DNA of 64,000 nucleotides from positions 36,259,618 through 36,323,617 of the forward strand of contig OX381707.1 of NCBI GenBank assembly GCA_947462335.1, in the 5' to 3' direction. Position 1 is the first letter of the stretch. Each line of letters starts with the position of its first letter. The notes under the pieces are model-generated. The model saw only the letters and a program-made list of their open reading frames with translations. It was not told the origin of the DNA and made no database searches. The stretch is from Harmothoe impar (taxonomy: Eukaryota; Annelida; Polychaeta; Phyllodocida; Polynoidae). Made by a program: the position numbers and the translations under genes. Below, in pieces: positions 60,441 to 64,000 of this stretch.

Positions 60441-60452
60441 CCCCCCCCCCCC
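60441..60452. repeat. Poly-C run
   Basis: This is twelve C, one of fourteen G/C homopolymer runs of ten or more bases in the window. Confidence 0.95.
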
Positions 60453-60789
60453 AACACATATATGATATGAGGGAAGGGGTAATGGGAGATGGCACTTTCT
60501 ATCTTTTTTAAACATGACTTGGGGACCCAGATAATTGATATTTATCAGGCAAGGATACTTGGGTTTACAACAGCGAAACATTTTTCACTCTGTAATTGAG
60601 CTTTAATTTCTTGAAGAGAACTTATGATATCATGTCAAACACTATTTTGCACAGCAAGGGACACCATTTGGACAATTAACAGGATTCATTTGTGAGGATG
60701 TCAGACAGCAAATAATTATGAGTGTGGCGTGTGGATAGCGCTTGCCGGGAAATTGACAGCTTTATTGGAATCCTTGACATAAATTTGGG

Positions 60790-60940
60790 GGGATAGATAA
60801 GCTCAGAATTAATTTCTTTGATTTATGATGGACTTTTCTGTAATATGTGGAAAAGCTAGAAAATATCACAAAAGTTCTAAATTCACATCACTGAAAAGGG
60901 AAGATCATCAATTTTGTTTCAAGAAATAAATATGCATGAC
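60790..60940 (-). repeat. Interspersed repeat family II, copy 2
   Basis: This is the reverse complement of 17200-17345 over about 130 bp. It lies between units of the 57.8-62.6 kb array. Confidence 0.65.
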
Positions 60941-62679
60941 AACTTGAAGAATTTTGATATAGTCGTGGGTGTCTAAAAATATTTCAAGAGGCCCCTGTGA
61001 AACAAGTACTTTGAATACTATATCCGTATTCTAGTTCTCACTCAATTATCCTGAACTCCATTGATGATAATTTGACACCCATAATTTTATTGTCTGAATG
61101 ATAAGATATAATGGTCAGGATGATTCTACTGAAGTATTTTGTAGTTGGTCTTGCAATTTAGAAGGACAGGTGAAAGTGACAGAGGGAGGCACAGCTGCTG
61201 TATACTATAACTACTTTGCTAATAGCTATTTTGTCTCACCCCTTACAGCCTGATGTGCCATAATTTTGGCTTTTTCGTTAGGTTTCATCAACTGCTTCCA
61301 TTCGCCTGTTCCATCCATATTCATTTGAGGATTCCCACAAGTGTGTCTGGGGTGGTGAGGAGGGACGGGGCAGGGGGTGTGCACTAGGTTAGGTGAAGGC
61401 ACCAGAGGGAGGCACGGCTAGCTACATACTATTCTGAGAATAGTACCAGAGAGTAAGCAAAAAAAGAACTGTTATGAATGGCATAAGAATGGCATAGTGA
61501 TATCTTGTTCTGTAGGATAGTTATGAATGACCAATTACATGCCCATAGAACAACCAGCTGAGACGCTTTTTTTAAAAAATATGTATGCTTCCTTTCAGTT
61601 GAGTCCATAAATCTGCTATATACATGTAGCTATTTTGTCTCTATGTAGCCTATTAAGTCATATTGTTAGATTTCATCCGCTGCTTCTATTTGTCTCTTCT
61701 ATACAACTTTATGTACGGATTCAAACCAAGCGTGTGTGGGTGGGTGGTGAGGAGGGAGGCAGGGGGTGTGCACTATATTATTCCGTTATCATTAGACTAT
61801 GGCATTCCTCTGGATACCGTTAGATAACAAGGCCGTCCTCTGTGAACCAGTACTTTGTCCAAATGCTATTTCTCAATCACTTCTTCTGAGTTTTGCTTCT
61901 ATCAGGTGACAATAAGGGACCCATAGTTGATTTAAATATCGAAAGAGAGCATATAAATGCCATGATAATTATACTAAAGTACATTCTAGTTAGTCTTGTA
62001 GTTGAGAAGGGTAGATGGAAGTACCAGGGGAAGACACAGCTACACACTATTCTGAGAAAAGTACTAAACCAAACAGAAAAATGAAAAGTTATGAATTGCA
62101 TAAAAAGGGCATGGTGATACCTGCTCTATAAGAAATGTATGAACGACCAATTACTCGCCTAGAGAGCAGTTGTCTGAGATGCTTTTTTAGCCCTGATGGG
62201 GTGTATACTTCCTTTCAGCTGAGTCTATAGATCTGCTGTATACATGTAGCTATTTTGTCTTACTAACACCATACGCCGCCTAATATCTTTCTCTTTTGGT
62301 TACGTTATGTCTTATCCACTGCTTTCCTTAGTCTCTTCTAGCCAACTTTATGTATGGATTCACACCAAGTATGTGGGTGTGGGTGGGGGGCACCATATTG
62401 TCCTGTTATTATTATTAGAATACAGCAGCCTATGGCAATTTGATAACAGGCTTAGGGGCGTCCACTATGATGAACCAAATACTTTGAATATCATGTTAAT
62501 AGTCTAGTTCTCAACCAATTCTAACAAGAATCGCTTCCATTGGGTGATAATTTAAGACCCATATTATATAATCAACTTAGATATCGCTCAATGGTACTAT
62601 GATAAGCTCAAGTGATTAATCTTGAAACTGAGAAGGGCAGGTGAAAACACCAGATAGGGGCATCTACTAATCTGTAGTC

Positions 62680-62758
62680 CACCGTCCACTAATCGGTCGA
62701 AGTTATATAGGATATAGGGAATGCATGGGCTTATTTGGCTGAAGTTCCCCAGTGGAAC
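62680..62758. mobile_element. Copy of the CACCGTCCACT foldback (see 54352)
   Basis: CACCGTCCACTAATCGGTCGA at the left and CCCCAGTGGAACAC at the right match in order with 54352-54433. The right arm is eroded. Confidence 0.65.
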
Positions 62759-62759
62759 A

Positions 62760-64000
62760 CACACTCTCAGCAAATGCATAGTGATCTACATTCAAATCTG
62801 AAATAGCCCACTATGCCTCTCCCAGGTAGTTATACAACTTTTGTAATACAACTTTTTACCCCTCTGGAGCCACAGGTTATGCAAGTGGACCACACAGGTA
62901 TTGTAGCTCTCATATATAGCATGCTCCGTCCTAAAAATAGACCCACTGCGTACCCCCTCTAAGATGTGTTTATAGTGATTGGTTCCAGAACAAATGACGG
63001 TATCCCAAGACGTTGTCTGCATTGATAGAGCATTTGAAGATACCATTCTTGGTCCATTTGACAACGGCGTGAGAATCGTCAGTATTTGGTCGGTGGTACG
63101 TACCTAGCCAAAACATAATAAATGCCTGAAAGGACTAGGGACAATATATTACTATGTTTAGAATGTTTTGGGTATTTCCCTTGCTGGTTTCAAACTCAGA
63201 AGCAGATGTCCCAGAAATTATAATGATATATCCGGGAAAATTAATGTCCTGGAGCATCACTGCAAGTATAATGTTTTATGAGATTGGTGAGATTTTACAT
63301 GATGCCTTTGTTGAAAGCGAAAGGGTTAGGGCGCTGTATGCATTTGTTAAGCCCGTTATTTGCCACTATTATGGTATTGCTATTTAGTAAGGTGTGGACT
63401 GTATGTAACCCCAGTACAGAACAGGGCCTTGTCGTACTCCATGTTGGGTTTTGGGTTTAATGGTGACATAATCCAAAGACCCCATGTATTTGTACTGCAC
63501 CACAGAGCACTTAGGACAGGCACACTGAACACTTAGGCATGTTTGAAACTCTTGAATGTATTCATCTTAAAATACCAATCTCCAGCGAGGTCTTTATACT
63601 GCATTTGATAAAAAAAGGAGTCAGAAAGCTATGTGTGCGGAAGAAAAGAATCTATCTATAATAATGTATCTAAATCGAACTGGACCTATCCATTCATGAA
63701 TGCACCCAACTATCCTATCAAAGCTGGAAATTAATTGTGGCTCACGGTACAAGTTAGGTAATTCATCACGTAATCCTACACCATAAAGGTGTGTGTATAT
63801 AGCCTCTTATGTGTAAAGGTAAAAGTGTCTTTGATATCTCCGCCATGCAGTCCATGTCAACATTACCAGCTATCCCATGTCAAATAGCCTACAGCTCACA
63901 TAGCGGTGCCACCCATGTCGTAATTACAGTGTGTCTCACCTAAATGCCAATGTTTACAAACGTATCGAGTGCTTTCATTGGTCCATCGATCTCATGCTAG
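62760..64000. other. No gene recognised
   Basis: A 77-codon plus frame (63154-63387) has a protein-like run of hydrophobic and acidic residues but no domain, and it is not clearly bounded by splice sites. Nothing else is supported to the window end. Confidence 0.4.

Larger units (their letters stand above)
57857..62640 (+). repeat. Diverged direct-repeat array, units about 0.6 kb, four to five copies
   Basis: Each unit starts with ATGAATGACCAATTAC.CGCC, then CTGAGATGCTTTTT, TTCCTTTCAGCTGAGTC, TAGCTATTTTGTCT, CCACTGCTTCCATTTGT, TAGCCAAC..TTATG, and a GT-rich TGTGGGGG stretch. It continues with AC.AAGTACTTTG and TAGTTAGTCTTG.AG. Starts are near 57865, 59086, 61524 and 62140, with a partial unit from 61213. 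The last two units are about 615 bp apart; others are longer through insertions. No open frame is conserved across units, so this is structural or former repeat DNA. Confidence 0.8.

Overview
This window looks like intergenic or deep-intronic DNA from an animal nuclear genome, most plausibly a marine invertebrate. It is AT-rich and has no operon-like gene packing. It holds long (TA)n microsatellites, minisatellites, tRNA-derived repeats, many foldback and terminal-inverted-repeat (TIR) elements, and one end of a tyrosine-recombinase retrotransposon. The species cannot be fixed from the sequence alone. I found no convincing host protein-coding gene. The many 60-140 codon open frames lack recognisable domains, and many lie inside repeats.

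Layout. 1-2561 is the 3' part of a Ngaro-like (DIRS-order) retrotransposon: the end of an RT-RNase H frame, an overlapping tyrosine recombinase frame carrying one late frameshift, then two apparently identical 241-bp direct repeats around a 608-bp segment (the B1-A2-B2 split-repeat layout). 2.7-3.2 kb is a diverged relative of a TIR element that recurs at 37.5-38.1 kb. 3.2-9.4 kb is mostly featureless. 9.4-11.1 kb holds a palindromic repeat, a (TA)n tract, a 119-bp hairpin element and three tRNA-like pol III units. 12.9-13.8 kb is a TIR element with internal short repeats. 14.1-18.9 kb holds a 162-bp duplication, TIR elements and interspersed repeats. 19.3-21.3 kb holds TA/TG tracts, an inverted-repeat array and a 17-bp minisatellite. 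22.2-35.2 kb holds scattered MITEs, interspersed repeat pairs and a 41-bp minisatellite. 37.5-41.1 kb is a cluster of DNA elements set in TA tracts. It includes a 2.2-kb TIR element carrying eleven copies of a GTTACGTTCACTAGA-like motif. 41.8-44.2 kb is a large composite inverted repeat carrying five tRNA-like units and a younger foldback insertion. 45.8-55.6 kb holds more MITEs. 57.8-62.7 kb is a diverged array of about 0.6-kb units, one of which holds a foldback insertion.

The only functional system visible is mobile DNA. The retrotransposon proteins (reverse transcription and recombinase integration) act on their own split repeats. Most other elements are non-autonomous and would depend on transposases encoded elsewhere. 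Three share GGCC-starting TIRs and TTA/TAA duplications (PIF/Harbinger-like), one has a 9-bp duplication (Mutator-like), and two sit in TA tracts. All comparisons were made by eye, so identities and boundaries are approximate.
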